58,739 nucleotides of DNA from an uncultured Alphaproteobacteria bacterium. Its GTDB lineage: Bacteria; Pseudomonadota; Alphaproteobacteria; UBA6615. A model generated the notes under the pieces. It was not told where the DNA came from, did no database searches, and saw only the letters and a program-made list of their open reading frames with translations. Position 1 is the first letter of the stretch. Each line of letters starts with the position of its first letter. Below, piece after piece: positions 16,551-26,039 of this stretch. The DNA lies in assembly GCA_943787445.1 (NCBI GenBank), contig CALSML010000028.1, forward strand, positions 1-58,739, written 5' to 3'. The position numbers and the translations under genes were made by a program.

Positions 16551-17417
16551 ATGACTTCATCCGACGCACGATCCATTCTCGACAGCTTGCTCTCCCAGTG
16601 CCGTGAGGTCGGCACACCTTGCGGTGATGGCGACATGATCTGGCGTGTCTGGGGTGGTCCGGATATGTCCGGACCGCCAGTGGTCTTGCTCCATGGTGGC
16701 TTCGGATCGTGGAACCACTGGGTGCGCAATATTTCCGAGCTGGCGCAGGATCGTCCAGTGATTGCCGCAGACCTGCCCGGCTGTGGTGATTCTGCCTTGC
16801 CCGTGTCCCCCTATGACGCGCCGAGCGTGGCGGCGATCCTTGCGGAGGGACTGGGCGAGGTGGTCCCCGACGATGCCGTATTCGACATGGTGTCCTTTTC
16901 GTTCGGTGGTGTCCTGTCCGGGATGATTGCAAAACATTATGCCGAGCGTCTGCGCAGCCTGACCATTGTGGGGACGCCGATCCTCGGACTGGCCACCACG
17001 GGCCCGGCCAATGAGCTGGTCGCAGTACCTCCCGATGCTGCGCCCAAAACCGTGGCGACGCTTTATCGCGGGAATCTGGAAAAGCTGATGGTTCGTGATC
17101 CTGCGACGATCGATGATCTGGCGATGACTCTGCATCTGGAGAACATGACCAAGGGGCGCCTGCGGTCCCGGGGCATTGCGCGGCGATATCTGGCTGCACC
17201 GGACCTGCTGGGCGTGACCTGCCGGCTGAATTTCTTTTTTGGCGACGGCGATGTAACGCCCGACCCCGGACTTGATGCAATCCGTGACCATGTCGAGACC
17301 CATCACGCGGGCGCGGGGTTCCATGTCATCCCCGGCGCCGGGCACTGGGTCCAGTATGAAGCTGCGGACCGTTTCAATCCGCTGCTTCGCAACTGGCTCG
17401 AGGGCTTGGGCGTCTGA
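16551..17417 (+). CDS. Alpha/beta hydrolase (Ser nucleophile)
   Basis: 288 residues. The oxyanion motif VVLLHGGFGSWNHW, the elbow FDMVSFSFGGVLSGMIAKHY (nucleophile Ser in SFSFGG) and the late catalytic His in VIPGAGHWVQYEAADRF are in the normal order for the fold-6 hydrolases related to meta-cleavage product hydrolases. The text of the final motif (GHWVQYE) is typical of that branch. The start is ATG 16551, 31 bases after the GST stop, consistent with cotranscription with the two genes upstream. Substrate unknown. Confidence 0.82.
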   Translation: MTSSDARSILDSLLSQCREVGTPCGDGDMIWRVWGGPDMSGPPVVLLHGGFGSWNHWVRNISELAQDRPVIAADLPGCGDSALPVSPYDAPSVAAILAEGLGEVVPDDAVFDMVSFSFGGVLSGMIAKHYAERLRSLTIVGTPILGLATTGPANELVAVPPDAAPKTVATLYRGNLEKLMVRDPATIDDLAMTLHLENMTKGRLRSRGIARRYLAAPDLLGVTCRLNFFFGDGDVTPDPGLDAIRDHVETHHAGAGFHVIPGAGHWVQYEAADRFNPLLRNWLEGLGV

Positions 17418-17427
17418 CGGACGTTCC

Positions 17428-17844
17428 TCAGCCTGCCTTCTTCTCCGGAAGTTTGGCTTCTTTCTCGATCGTCGGGCCTTCGGCTTTGACCCAGGCACCG
17501 TAACCGCCCCGCATATGGGCGACCGGCGCAAGGCCCATATCATGTACGGCCTTGGCGGCGAGTGCGGAGCGGAGGCCGCCGGCGCAGTAGAAAATGAACT
17601 TCTTGCCGGAGGTGAAGATCTCGCGGTGATAGGGGCTCTCCGGATCGACCCAGAATTCCAGCATGCCGCGGGGCATGTGCTGAGCGCCGGGGATGGTGCC
17701 ATCACGCCAGAGTTCGCGCACATCCCGGATATCAACCAGAACGACATCGTCATCATTCTGCACAGCCATGACCTCTTCGACGGTCATGGTTTCGATCTGT
17801 TCTTCGGCTTCCGCGCAGAGTTGCTTGATGCCCTTGGTAATCAT
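17428..17844 (-). CDS. Rhodanese-like sulfurtransferase
   Basis: 138 residues, a single rhodanese domain. [27 protein letters not shown] is the CH2A-like segment, and the active-site loop is [10 protein letters not shown] with the persulfide-forming Cys. The C-terminus [14 protein letters not shown] is typical. It transfers sulfane sulfur to a thiol acceptor in the cytoplasm. Two ATGs are possible, 17850 and 17844; the second gives eight bases after GGAG and is preferred. Divergent from malate synthase G and convergent with the hydrolase. Confidence 0.85.
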   Translation of the reverse strand: MITKGIKQLCAEAEEQIETMTVEEVMAVQNDDDVVLVDIRDVRELWRDGTIPGAQHMPRGMLEFWVDPESPYHREIFTSGKKFIFYCAGGLRSALAAKAVHDMGLAPVAHMRGGYGAWVKAEGPTIEKEAKLPEKKAG

Positions 17845-18040
17845 CGTCATATCTCCAGTTTCGCTTGCCGGCCTGGTGCGGCAAGCGGTGGTCGGTTTCG
17901 GGCATGAGTATAACAATTCTTTCGAATTGGGACTCGAAACCAACGGGGTGAAATGTGCTAGTAACCTGTATTCGAACACAGCGCGACCCGAAGCGCGATT
18001 TCAAGATACAGATACAGAACACGAGACAGGGACGAGAGTC

Positions 18041-20215
18041 ATGACGGATATAATTCAGGCCGGAAACATTCAGGTCGCTGCGGAGCTCTACAATTTCATC
18101 AATGAACAGGCGCTGCCGGGAACCGGGGTCGATCAGGACCATTTCTGGGCCTCGCTGGACACGCTGGTCAATGAGCTGGGACCGCGTAATGCGGAACTTC
18201 TCGCCAAACGCGACGAGCTTCAGGCCAAGCTGGATGCCTGGCACAAGGATCACCGGGACAGCGAGTTCGACCCGACCACCTACAAGGCCTTTCTGGAAGA
18301 GATCGGATATCTGGTTCCCGAGGGCGGAGCCTTCGGTGTCGAGACGGCCAATGTGGACCCGGAAATCTCGACGATTGCCGGGGCCCAGCTCGTCGTGCCG
18401 ATCACCAATGCCCGCTATGCGCTGAACGCGGCGAATGCGCGTTGGGGCAGCCTCTATGATGCGCTCTATGGCACGGATGTTATTTCCGAGGATGGCGGCG
18501 CCGAATTGGGTTCGGGATACAATCCGGCCCGTGGTGCCAAGGTCATTGCCTATGCCCGCGATGTGCTGGACAAGGCTGCGCCGCTGGCATCGGGCTCTCA
18601 TGCTGATGCCACCGGCTACACGGTTGTTGATGGGGCGCTGGCGGTGGCAACCGGGTCGGGTTCGACCGGGCTTGCCGATGGGGCGCAGTTCGTCGGCTAT
18701 CGCGGGGAGGCCGGCGCACCGTCGGCCATTCTGCTGGTCCACAACGGCCTGCATATGGAGATCGTGATCGATCGCAACCATCCGATCGGTAAGGATGATG
18801 CCGCCGGGGTCGCCGATCTGGTGCTCGAAGCGGCCATGACCACGATCATGGATTACGAGGATTCCGTTGCCACCGTGGATGCCGAGGACAAGGTCGTTGC
18901 CTATGCGAACTGGCTCGGCCTCAACAAGGGCACGCTGACGGCGTCCTTCGAAAAGGGCGGCAAGACCGTCGAACGTGCCATGGAAGGCGACCGGACCTAC
19001 ACTGCCCCGGATGGCGGCGATCTGACCCTGCATGGCCGTTCGCTGATGCTGGTGCGCAATGTTGGCCATCTGATGACCATCGGCATGGTCACCGACAAGG
19101 ACGGCAACCCGGCCTATGAGGGCATCCTCGATGGCATGTTCTCGGCCCTGATTGCGATGCATGATCTGCAGGGCAAGGGGCAGTACGCCAACAGCCGCGC
19201 GGGATCGATCTATATCGTGAAGCCGAAGATGCATGGCCCGGAAGAGGTGGCCTTCTCCGACGAGTTGTTCGGCCGCATCGAGGATGCGCTGGGTCTGGAT
19301 CACCACACGATCAAGATGGGCATCATGGATGAGGAACGCCGCACCACGGTGAACCTCAAGGAATGTATCCGCGCTGCCAGGAACCGCGTCTTCTTCATCA
19401 ACACCGGCTTCCTCGACCGTACCGGTGACGAGATGCACACTTCCATGGAAGCCGGCGCGATGATCCGTAAGGGCGACATGAAGGCATCACCTTGGATTCA
19501 GGCCTATGAGGACTGGAACGTGGATATCGGGCTGGAATGCGGCCTGCCGGGCCACGCCCAGATCGGCAAGGGCATGTGGGCCATGCCCGATCTGATGGCG
19601 CTGATGATGGAACAGAAAATCGGGCACCCGACCGCGGGTGCGAACACGGCCTGGGTGCCGTCACCGACCGCGGGCACCCTGCATGCGCTGCACTATCACG
19701 AGATCGATGTTGCCGCCCGTCAGGGAGAGCTGAAGTCGCGTGGCCGCGCTAATCTCGATGATATCCTGACCATTCCGGTCACGGACCGTCCGAACTGGCC
19801 GGAGGCCGATATTCAGGCCGAGCTGGACAACAACGCCCAGGGCATTCTGGGCTATGTGGTGCGATGGATTGATCAGGGTGTGGGTTGCTCCAAGGTGCCC
19901 GACATCAACGATGTGGGGCTGATGGAAGACCGCGCAACGCTCCGCATCTCCAGCCAGCATATTGCCAACTGGATGCATCACGGCATCGCCTCGGAAGAAC
20001 AGGTGATGGAGACCATGAAACGCATGGCCGGCGTTGTCGACGAGCAGAATGCCGGGGACCCGCTCTACCGCCCGATGGCAGCCGATTTCGACGGCTCGAT
20101 TGCCTTCCAGGCGGCCTGTGATCTGGTGTTCAAGGGCCTGTCCCAGCCGAACGGCTACACCGAGCCCATCCTTCATGCCCGCCGGATCGAGGCGAAAGCG
20201 AAGTTCGGCAGCTGA
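18041..20215 (+). CDS. glcB: Malate synthase G
   Basis: 724 residues, the full length of the monomeric GlcB class. It condenses glyoxylate with acetyl-CoA to malate, closing the glyoxylate shunt. Recognisable blocks: [19 protein letters not shown] at the start, [18 protein letters not shown], the catalytic core [34 protein letters not shown] (Arg and Glu at the Mg site), [19 protein letters not shown] and [20 protein letters not shown]. The start at ATG 18041 matches the usual N-terminus; longer in-frame extension to 17693 is antisense to the rhodanese. The partner isocitrate lyase and probable regulator lie just downstream. An intrinsic terminator follows at 20335. Confidence 0.95.
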   Translation: MTDIIQAGNIQVAAELYNFINEQALPGTGVDQDHFWASLDTLVNELGPRNAELLAKRDELQAKLDAWHKDHRDSEFDPTTYKAFLEEIGYLVPEGGAFGVETANVDPEISTIAGAQLVVPITNARYALNAANARWGSLYDALYGTDVISEDGGAELGSGYNPARGAKVIAYARDVLDKAAPLASGSHADATGYTVVDGALAVATGSGSTGLADGAQFVGYRGEAGAPSAILLVHNGLHMEIVIDRNHPIGKDDAAGVADLVLEAAMTTIMDYEDSVATVDAEDKVVAYANWLGLNKGTLTASFEKGGKTVERAMEGDRTYTAPDGGDLTLHGRSLMLVRNVGHLMTIGMVTDKDGNPAYEGILDGMFSALIAMHDLQGKGQYANSRAGSIYIVKPKMHGPEEVAFSDELFGRIEDALGLDHHTIKMGIMDEERRTTVNLKECIRAARNRVFFINTGFLDRTGDEMHTSMEAGAMIRKGDMKASPWIQAYEDWNVDIGLECGLPGHAQIGKGMWAMPDLMALMMEQKIGHPTAGANTAWVPSPTAGTLHALHYHEIDVAARQGELKSRGRANLDDILTIPVTDRPNWPEADIQAELDNNAQGILGYVVRWIDQGVGCSKVPDINDVGLMEDRATLRISSQHIANWMHHGIASEEQVMETMKRMAGVVDEQNAGDPLYRPMAADFDGSIAFQAACDLVFKGLSQPNGYTEPILHARRIEAKAKFGS

Positions 20216-20237
20216 TTGCTGCCGGCTTTTCCCTGAC

Positions 20238-20312
20238 CGTCATAAGCGGACCTGATCCGCTTATCTCGTCTCGGTTTGCGTTGAGATACCCGGATCGAGT
20301 CCGGGCATGACG
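20238..20312. repeat. Palindromic interspersed repeat, long form (copy 7)
   Basis: The outer ends CGTCATAAGCGG and CCGGGCATGACG are inverted; the centre TATCTCGTCTCGGTTTGCG matches the 4557-4631 copy almost base for base. Its left inner stem has drifted to AAGCGGACCTGATCCGCTT with both sides changed together, so the hairpin is kept. This compensation argues that the fold matters. Confidence 0.78.
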
Positions 20313-20334
20313 ATGTGGAAATCAGCGAATAAGA

Positions 20335-20360
20335 GGGCGGGTCTCGGACCCGCCCTTTTT
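20335..20360 (+). terminator. Intrinsic terminator after glcB
   Basis: GGGCGGGTC-TCG-GACCCGCCC is a perfect 9-bp stem with a 3-base loop followed by TTTTT. It lies between the convergent glcB and the regulator, directly against the regulator's stop codon. Confidence 0.85.
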
Positions 20361-21827
20361 CTATGGCGTGCGCGCAGAGACATAGGCCGAGACGCCGCGG
20401 GCATTCTCGTCGGTTTCCAGCGCATGGGCGACCGGGGGGAAGGCACGCTGGCCGCAATCCATGCGCGGGCAGGTGCGGCAGGAAACCCCGATTGGCACGA
20501 TCCGTTCTGGCTGGTCGAGATCAATTCCGTCCGCATAGACCAGCTCTGACGCATCGCTCATGGCGCAGCCTAGCCCGATCGAGAGATAGCTGCGTGGCTG
20601 ACCATAGCCGCCACTGGCCTTCAGGACCGTGCGCGCGATGCAGAAGAAGGTCTCGCCATCGGGCATTTGGGAAATCTGCACATTGATCGTGCCCGGCTGC
20701 ATGAAGGCGGTGTAGACGTTCCAGCGCGGGCAGGCGCCACCGTGCCGGGGAATGTGAATGCCCGACAGGGAAAACCGCTTGGAGATGTTGCCCGCAATAT
20801 CCGAGCGCAGCAGGTGAAAGGGCACCCCACGCTTGCGCGGGCGCTGGAGTGAGGTCAGGCGATGACAGGCCTGTTCGAAGCTTACGCCGAAGCGGTGCTG
20901 GAGCAGTTCGACGTCATAGCGATGGGTCTTCGCCGCTTTGTGAAAGGCGTCGTAGGGCATCATCAGGGCGCCGGCAAAGTAATTAGCGAGCGCGATGCGG
21001 GCGAGGGTCCGGCCGTCCTCATCGGTGAAGTCACCTTCATCGACGAGCATGTGGATCTCGCGCTCGGCGGCCAGCAGGCCGATCTGGTGGGCGGCCTGAA
21101 AATTGCGGCTGTCCGCCCGGAGACTGTTCGACAGGCCCAGAATGCGTGTCTCGGGATCGTAACGGCGGACCGCGCGATCTTCGTCCTCAGGGAGGTCGGT
21201 AACGCGCACCCCGAAAGTGTTGGAGAGAAACGTCGTCATGGCGCGCAATGTGTCCTCTCCTGAGAGCGCGGAGTCGTGATTGACGCGTTCGGCGGCTTCC
21301 TCGAGTTCAGGAAAGTAGTTCGCCCGGGCCTGCAGAAAATCGGAAACCTGTTCGCTGGGCAGGCGATCGCTGGCCGGGGCTTCGTCACCATTATTGCGGT
21401 TTGCCTTGCCAGTGACCTGTGCGTCATTCCGCATATTCCGGTAGCGGTCATAGAGCGCCAGTATTGCCCGTGCGACGGTGGAGTTGGAGGTCACCAGGTC
21501 GCGAATATCGGTGTTCGTCAGATCGATGTCACCGAACAGTTCGTCGCCAAAGGCTTCCATCAGGTCGGCGCTGAGGCGGCCCTCGTCGCTTTCTGCAATT
21601 TCACTCAGTTCCAGATCGAAGCGTTCGGCCAGTTTGATCAGCAGGGGGACTGTCAGGTTCCGCCGGTTGTGCTCGATCAGGTTCAGATAGCTGGCTGAGA
21701 TGCCGAGTTCGATCGCCAAAGCAGCCTGGCTCATCCCTTCCTGACGGCGCAGACGCCGGACGCGGCCGCCGAGCTTGGGGATATTGGATTTGGGTGAATC
21801 GGTAGTCGCGATTTCGAGATTGGTCAT
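20361..21827 (-). CDS. ScfR/RamB-type XRE regulator of acetate and short-chain fatty acid metabolism
   Basis: 488 residues. It has an N-terminal XRE helix-turn-helix (GGRVRRLRRQEGMSQAALAIELGISASYLNLIEHNRRNLT), a middle IrrE/ImmA-like region (FGVRVTDLPEDEDRAVRRYD and AHQIGLLAAEREIHMLV, then the HRFGVSFEQACHRLTSLQR helix) and the C-terminal DUF2083 domain with GGACPRWNVYTAFMQPG and VSCRTCPRMDCGQRAFPP. The Cys cluster could hold zinc or an iron-sulfur centre. Relatives (RamB, ScfR, MccR) bind upstream of isocitrate lyase, propionate or acetate genes. Here it is divergent from aceA and convergent with glcB, both glyoxylate-shunt genes, which strongly suggests that role. Candidate TTTACA operator repeats are at 21859-21905. 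Confidence 0.88.
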   Translation of the reverse strand: MTNLEIATTDSPKSNIPKLGGRVRRLRRQEGMSQAALAIELGISASYLNLIEHNRRNLTVPLLIKLAERFDLELSEIAESDEGRLSADLMEAFGDELFGDIDLTNTDIRDLVTSNSTVARAILALYDRYRNMRNDAQVTGKANRNNGDEAPASDRLPSEQVSDFLQARANYFPELEEAAERVNHDSALSGEDTLRAMTTFLSNTFGVRVTDLPEDEDRAVRRYDPETRILGLSNSLRADSRNFQAAHQIGLLAAEREIHMLVDEGDFTDEDGRTLARIALANYFAGALMMPYDAFHKAAKTHRYDVELLQHRFGVSFEQACHRLTSLQRPRKRGVPFHLLRSDIAGNISKRFSLSGIHIPRHGGACPRWNVYTAFMQPGTINVQISQMPDGETFFCIARTVLKASGGYGQPRSYLSIGLGCAMSDASELVYADGIDLDQPERIVPIGVSCRTCPRMDCGQRAFPPVAHALETDENARGVSAYVSARTP

Positions 21828-21858
21828 GGCGGAATTCCGGGTGTTTCAGCAATTTCGG

Positions 21859-21905
21859 TTTACAATCTTTTCAACTGCGATGCAGCATATTTACAAAAAT
21901 TTACA
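21859..21905. promoter_or_regulatory. Three phased TTTACA repeats between scfR-like gene and aceA
   Basis: TTTACA occurs at 21859-21864, 21890-21895 and 21900-21905, all in the same orientation and spaced 31 and 10 bases, i.e. about three and one helical turns. They lie in the 192-base divergent gap. They may be binding sites for the RamB/ScfR-type protein encoded alongside. Confidence 0.4.
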
Positions 21906-22019
21906 CATTTTCTGTAACGATACCAGTAACTTGTTGCATTGTGTGTTTGCGTTGTCAATTCTTCACACATGGGTTGGCGGCATGGTGTCGCCCAACGATA
22001 TGCGAAACGGAGAATTCAA

Positions 22020-23336
22020 ATGCCCAATGACATGTCATCGATGATGCGCGGTAACGGAGACGGGAACGAGATCTGGCCAGCCCCGGACTGGGCGGCGGAT
22101 CGCTGGGCGGGAATCACCCGGAACTACACCCGTGCCGATGTCACCCGGTTGCGGGGTTCGGTCGAAATCCAGCACACTTTGGCGGCGCGCGGCGCGGAAA
22201 AGCTGTGGAAGTTGCTCGCCGAGGAAGACTTCGTGCCGACGCTGGGGGCCTATACGGGCAATCAGGCGGTGCAGCATCTGCGTGCTGGTCTGAAGGCGAT
22301 CTATCTCTCCGGCTGGCAGGTGGCGGCTGACGCCAACTCGAACGGCCAGATGTATCCCGATCAGAGCCTCTATTCGGTCGACAGCGTGCCGGCGGTGGTC
22401 AAACGGATCAATCAAGCCTTTCAGCGCGCCGATCAGGTGCAGACCATGGAACGCGCCGACGGGCTGGACACGACGGATATCGATTTCTTCGCCCCGATCA
22501 TCGCCGATGCCGAAGCCGGGTTTGGCGGACTGCTGAACGCGTTCGAACTCATGAAGGCAATGATCGAAGCCGGTGCAGCTGCGGTCCATTTCGAGGATCA
22601 ACTGGCCGCGGAGAAGAAATGCGGTCATCTCGGCGGCAAGGTTCTGGTGCCGACCGGGACCTTCGTGCGGACCCTGAATGCCGCGCGGCTGGCGGCCGAT
22701 GTCATTGGCGTGCCCAGCTTGATCATGGCGCGGACCGATGCCAATGCCGCCCAGCTGATCATCAGCGATATCGATGAGCGCGACCGGGACTTCCTGACCG
22801 GCGAACGCACATCCGAAGGCTTTTACCGGATCACGGGCGGCCTCGACTGTGCCATTGCCCGCGGTCTGGCCTATGCGCCCTATGCCGACCTGATCTGGTG
22901 TGAAACCGCGACCCCTGATCTGGACGAGGCCCGTCGCTATGCCGAGGCGATCAAGGGGGAATATCCCGATCAGATGCTCGCTTATAACTGCTCACCGTCC
23001 TTCAACTGGTCCAAGCATCTGAGCAAGGACGAGATGCGCCGGTTCCAGGGTGAGATCGCGGCGATGGGTTACAAGTTCCAGTTCGTGACTTTGGCCGGGT
23101 TCCACAGTCTGAACCACGCCACCTTCCAGCTTGCCAATGCCTATCGTGACGAGGGCATGGCGGCCTATTCGGAACTGCAGGAGGCCGAATTCGCTTCGGA
23201 AGATGCGGGCTATTCCGCCACACGGCATCAGCGCGAGGTGGGCACTTCCTATTTCGATGCGGTGGCCACGGCAATTTCCTCTGGCCAGGCCTCAACCACG
23301 GCGATGGCGGGCTCGACGGAAACCGCCCAGTTCTAG
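22020..23336 (+). CDS. aceA: Isocitrate lyase
   Basis: 438 residues, normal for proteobacterial AceA. It splits isocitrate into succinate and glyoxylate; the glyoxylate feeds malate synthase G upstream. The signature [14 protein letters not shown] carries the catalytic Cys; [19 protein letters not shown] and [15 protein letters not shown] form the Mg site, and [17 protein letters not shown] and [19 protein letters not shown] complete the core. The start at ATG 22020 is placed by homology of [20 protein letters not shown]; other ATGs at 22032 or 22041 cannot be excluded. A strong terminator follows. Confidence 0.94.
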   Translation: MPNDMSSMMRGNGDGNEIWPAPDWAADRWAGITRNYTRADVTRLRGSVEIQHTLAARGAEKLWKLLAEEDFVPTLGAYTGNQAVQHLRAGLKAIYLSGWQVAADANSNGQMYPDQSLYSVDSVPAVVKRINQAFQRADQVQTMERADGLDTTDIDFFAPIIADAEAGFGGLLNAFELMKAMIEAGAAAVHFEDQLAAEKKCGHLGGKVLVPTGTFVRTLNAARLAADVIGVPSLIMARTDANAAQLIISDIDERDRDFLTGERTSEGFYRITGGLDCAIARGLAYAPYADLIWCETATPDLDEARRYAEAIKGEYPDQMLAYNCSPSFNWSKHLSKDEMRRFQGEIAAMGYKFQFVTLAGFHSLNHATFQLANAYRDEGMAAYSELQEAEFASEDAGYSATRHQREVGTSYFDAVATAISSGQASTTAMAGSTETAQF

Positions 23337-23356
23337 GCAAGACCGAGTCTGGGGGA

Positions 23357-23386
23357 GGCCCGTGGCGTTCGCGCTGCGGGCCTTTT
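23357..23386 (+). terminator. Intrinsic terminator after aceA
   Basis: The stem GGCCCG / CGGGCC (with G-C rich inner pairs) is followed by TTTT, 20 bases after the aceA stop. It is between convergent aceA and the MFS gene. Just beyond it CGTTCAGCGTT is repeated at 23392 and 23409. Confidence 0.75.
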
Positions 23387-23411
23387 CCTTGCGTTCAGCG
23401 TTTCCTTTCGT

Positions 23412-24605
23412 TCAGCGTTCGGCGGTGTGCACCAGCACCATGCCCAGCCCAGCGAGCAGGCCGAGGCCGACCAGAAACAGCCCCAGCGGTGCCGCGCTGT
23501 CCGTGGCGAGGTTGCTCAGGACAAAGGCGATGATCGCGCCGGTGCCCAGCTGGGCAAAGCCGAGGAAGGAGGCCGCCGAGCCGGCGATACGCGGATCAAC
23601 GCTCGTGGCGCCGGCCAGGGCATTGGGAAAGATGAAACCATTGAAGAAGGCAAAGCCTACGACCGGCGCGACCACCGCGACGATGCTGGTGTCGTCACGA
23701 AACACCAGAAGACAGGCAGACGCGATGGTGATGCCCACTGTGCCGGCCCACAATGTGTTGTCGAGCCCGATGCGTTTGACGAGATGGCTGGATGTATAGG
23801 CGCCGGTGACGAACTGGGTCGCAACAATCATCAGGACCAGGCTGAACCCGAAGGGAGCCAGCCCGCGTTCACCGATCAGCAGTGCCGGCCCCACGGCCAG
23901 AAATCCGAAGAACCCGGTCGTGCCGAAGGTGAAGGCCAGCGTGTAGCCGATATAGAGGCGCGACTGGAACAGCCTGGCATAGCGCATGAAGATGGTGCCC
24001 CAGCTGTCCGGCGTGCCACCGGTCGTGGGTCGGGTTTCATCAAGCCAGATATGCGCACATAGGGCCATCAGCCCGGCGGTGATGGCGAGAAATCCGAAAA
24101 TCCACCGCCAGCCAAGGAAGGTATCGATCGTCCCGCCGATGATCGGGCCCACCGCGGGCGCCACCGATTGGAGCATGGCGACAAACGCCATCACCCGGGC
24201 GGCTTCCAGCCCTTTATGAGTGTCCTGAACCACCGCGCGTGGCGTGACGAGTGCCGCGCAACCGCCCGCCCCCTGCAGCACGCGCGCGAGGATCAGCAAT
24301 TCGATGCTGTTGGCAAAGGCAGCGCCGATGCTGGCCAGCCCGTAGATGGCCAGCCCGAAATAGAGCACCGGCTTGCGCCCGAACCGGTCCGAGAGCGGAC
24401 CCACCACAAGCTGGGAAAGGGCAAAGCTCAGCAGGAAGGCTGAGATGATCAGCTGCGCGGTGCTGTAGGGCGTTCCGAAGGTGACGGAGATATCCGGCAC
24501 GGATTGTGCGGGAATGCTCAGCGAGAGCGGGCTGATGGCAGCGAGCAGCCCGAGAAAGGCAATCGGCGGAATGCGTGCGCCGGACGGAGAATCGGATCGG
24601 GTCAT
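23412..24605 (-). CDS. MFS multidrug transporter, Bcr/CflA family
   Basis: 397 residues with about 12 hydrophobic membrane segments, inner membrane. Family marks are the early PLSLSIPAQSVPDISVTFGT, the inter-helix motif A GPLSDRFGRKPVLYFGLA, and motif C-like RVLQGAGGCAALVTPRAVVQD in helix 5. Such proteins export drugs or small metabolites in exchange for protons. The start at ATG 24605 is 7 bases after the VOC gene's stop, so VOC and MFS form an operon; this pairing often indicates resistance to, or efflux of, a specific compound. Confidence 0.87.
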   Translation of the reverse strand: MTRSDSPSGARIPPIAFLGLLAAISPLSLSIPAQSVPDISVTFGTPYSTAQLIISAFLLSFALSQLVVGPLSDRFGRKPVLYFGLAIYGLASIGAAFANSIELLILARVLQGAGGCAALVTPRAVVQDTHKGLEAARVMAFVAMLQSVAPAVGPIIGGTIDTFLGWRWIFGFLAITAGLMALCAHIWLDETRPTTGGTPDSWGTIFMRYARLFQSRLYIGYTLAFTFGTTGFFGFLAVGPALLIGERGLAPFGFSLVLMIVATQFVTGAYTSSHLVKRIGLDNTLWAGTVGITIASACLLVFRDDTSIVAVVAPVVGFAFFNGFIFPNALAGATSVDPRIAGSAASFLGFAQLGTGAIIAFVLSNLATDSAAPLGLFLVGLGLLAGLGMVLVHTAER

Positions 24606-24612
24606 GCAGGCG

Positions 24613-25026
24613 CTAGTCGTCGAGCCAGTCGGAGAAATACTGACCGGCCCCGCCACCCAGCTTGTCCGGATCCGCCTGGAAGAGTTCCAGCAGCACGCCG
24701 TCCGGGGCGGGACACATGATGTATTTCCAGGCGTCGAAATCCCGGATGTCGCTGCGAAAGGCAACTCCTTTGGCGCGCAGGCGGGCTTCGAGGCCTTCCA
24801 GATCGTCCGTGCGGATACCAATGTGATGGACCGCACCATGTCCGTCGTCACGGGGTGGCTGATCATAGAGGTGCAGCCGGCCCGATCCGATCCGCATGAA
24901 GACATTGCGGGCGCCGCCGAACTCGCCGTCATAGGCCACTTCGGCGCCCAGCATGTCGCACCACCAGGTGATGGTGGCGTCGATGTCGGAACAGAACAGA
25001 TGGGTGTGGTGGAGATGTTCGGTCAT
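24613..25026 (-). CDS. VOC-superfamily (glyoxalase/dioxygenase fold) protein
   Basis: 137 residues, two beta-alpha-beta-beta-beta units. The metal ligand candidates are His in HLHHTHLFCSDI, Glu/Asp around RLHLYDQ, His in GAVHHIGIRTDD and Glu in GVLLELFQAD. The superfamily includes lactoylglutathione lyases, extradiol dioxygenases and fosfomycin or bleomycin resistance proteins; the function here is not determined. It is first in an operon with a Bcr/CflA exporter and divergent from the haloalkane dehalogenase gene 87 bases away. Confidence 0.82.
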   Translation of the reverse strand: MTEHLHHTHLFCSDIDATITWWCDMLGAEVAYDGEFGGARNVFMRIGSGRLHLYDQPPRDDGHGAVHHIGIRTDDLEGLEARLRAKGVAFRSDIRDFDAWKYIMCPAPDGVLLELFQADPDKLGGGAGQYFSDWLDD

Positions 25027-25113
25027 GGGAAACTCGGCGATGGAAGCGATTCAGACTATCATGTCGGTCGGTATTCCGTGTTCGATTTCCTGCAAGGCGC
25101 CAGTGAGGAACGC

Positions 25114-26001
25114 ATGACCTTTATTGACCCGAAAATGCGCTACGAGAAGAAGTATCTCGAGGTGAATGGCCGTCGCATGGCCTGTGTGGACGAGGGCACG
25201 GGTGACCCCATCGTCTTTGTCCATGGCAATGCGACGTCATCCTATATGTGGCGCAACATCATGCCCCATCTCGAAGGGCTGGGTCGTCTGATCGCCCTCG
25301 ACAATATCGGTCAGGGAGATTCCGACAAGCTGCCCGACAGTGGCCCGGATAGTTACATGATCCCCGAACACCAGATCTATTTCGATGGCGCGCTGGACGC
25401 GCTGGGTGTCCGGGAGAATGTGACCCTGGTCATGCATGACTGGGGCGGGTCGCTGGGACTTTCCTGGGCCAATCGACACCCGGAAGCGGTCAAGGGGCTG
25501 GCTCATTGCGAGATCGTGGTGGCCAATCATGCGAGTTATGACTCTTATCGCGATGGCCATGGGGAGCGGGTTCGCCGCGCCCAGGGCCCCGAAGGTGAAG
25601 CGTTGGTGCTCGAGGACAATTTCTTCGTCGAGAATATCTTCACTGGCGGCGTGATCCGCGAGATCGATGCGGAGACCATGGCCGAAATTCGCCGGCCCTA
25701 TGAAGAACCCGGCGAGGCCCGTCGGCCGACTCTGTCCTGGGTGCGCCAGATCCCGATCGGCGGGAAACCCGAATTCGTGGCCGAATTCTCCGAACGACTG
25801 TCGTCCTGGATGGCGACCATCGACACGCCGAAACTGTTCATCGAGGCCGATCCGGGTCAGATCATCGTTGATCGCGATCTGGACATTATCAACAGTTGGC
25901 CGAACCAGTCGCGCATTAGGGTCCGTGGTCTGCACCATCCGCAGGAAGATTCACCGCATGAGATCGGCAAGGCTCTTGCTGACTGGTATGCTGGGTTGTA
26001 A
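25114..26001 (+). CDS. Haloalkane dehalogenase (HLD-II-like)
   Basis: 295 residues, the usual length of LinB/DhaA-type enzymes, which hydrolyse carbon-halogen bonds of alkyl halides to alcohols. The whole catalytic pentad can be placed: Asn39 in VFVHGNATSS and Trp110 as halide binders, Asp109 nucleophile in VMHDWGGSLG, Glu133 acid in LAHCEIVV, and His274 base in RGLHHPQEDSPHEIG. Further family text is DNFFVENIFTGGVIR and FIEADPGQII. The start is ATG 25114 (KYLEVNGRRMACVDEG follows). It heads a rightward run with another hydrolase and an aldolase/dehydrogenase. The natural substrate is unknown, as for most marine members. Confidence 0.88.
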   Translation: MTFIDPKMRYEKKYLEVNGRRMACVDEGTGDPIVFVHGNATSSYMWRNIMPHLEGLGRLIALDNIGQGDSDKLPDSGPDSYMIPEHQIYFDGALDALGVRENVTLVMHDWGGSLGLSWANRHPEAVKGLAHCEIVVANHASYDSYRDGHGERVRRAQGPEGEALVLEDNFFVENIFTGGVIREIDAETMAEIRRPYEEPGEARRPTLSWVRQIPIGGKPEFVAEFSERLSSWMATIDTPKLFIEADPGQIIVDRDLDIINSWPNQSRIRVRGLHHPQEDSPHEIGKALADWYAGL

Positions 26002-26039
26002 GCGAAGCAAAGAACAACAGAGCCGGGGAGCGACGAACC

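Noticed and set aside
17753..19438. 561-codon open frame on the minus strand opposite malate synthase G
   Set aside because: It is the antisense shadow of a clear GlcB gene; the translated text has no family motifs and is rich in His, Arg and Gly, as GC-rich antisense frames are.
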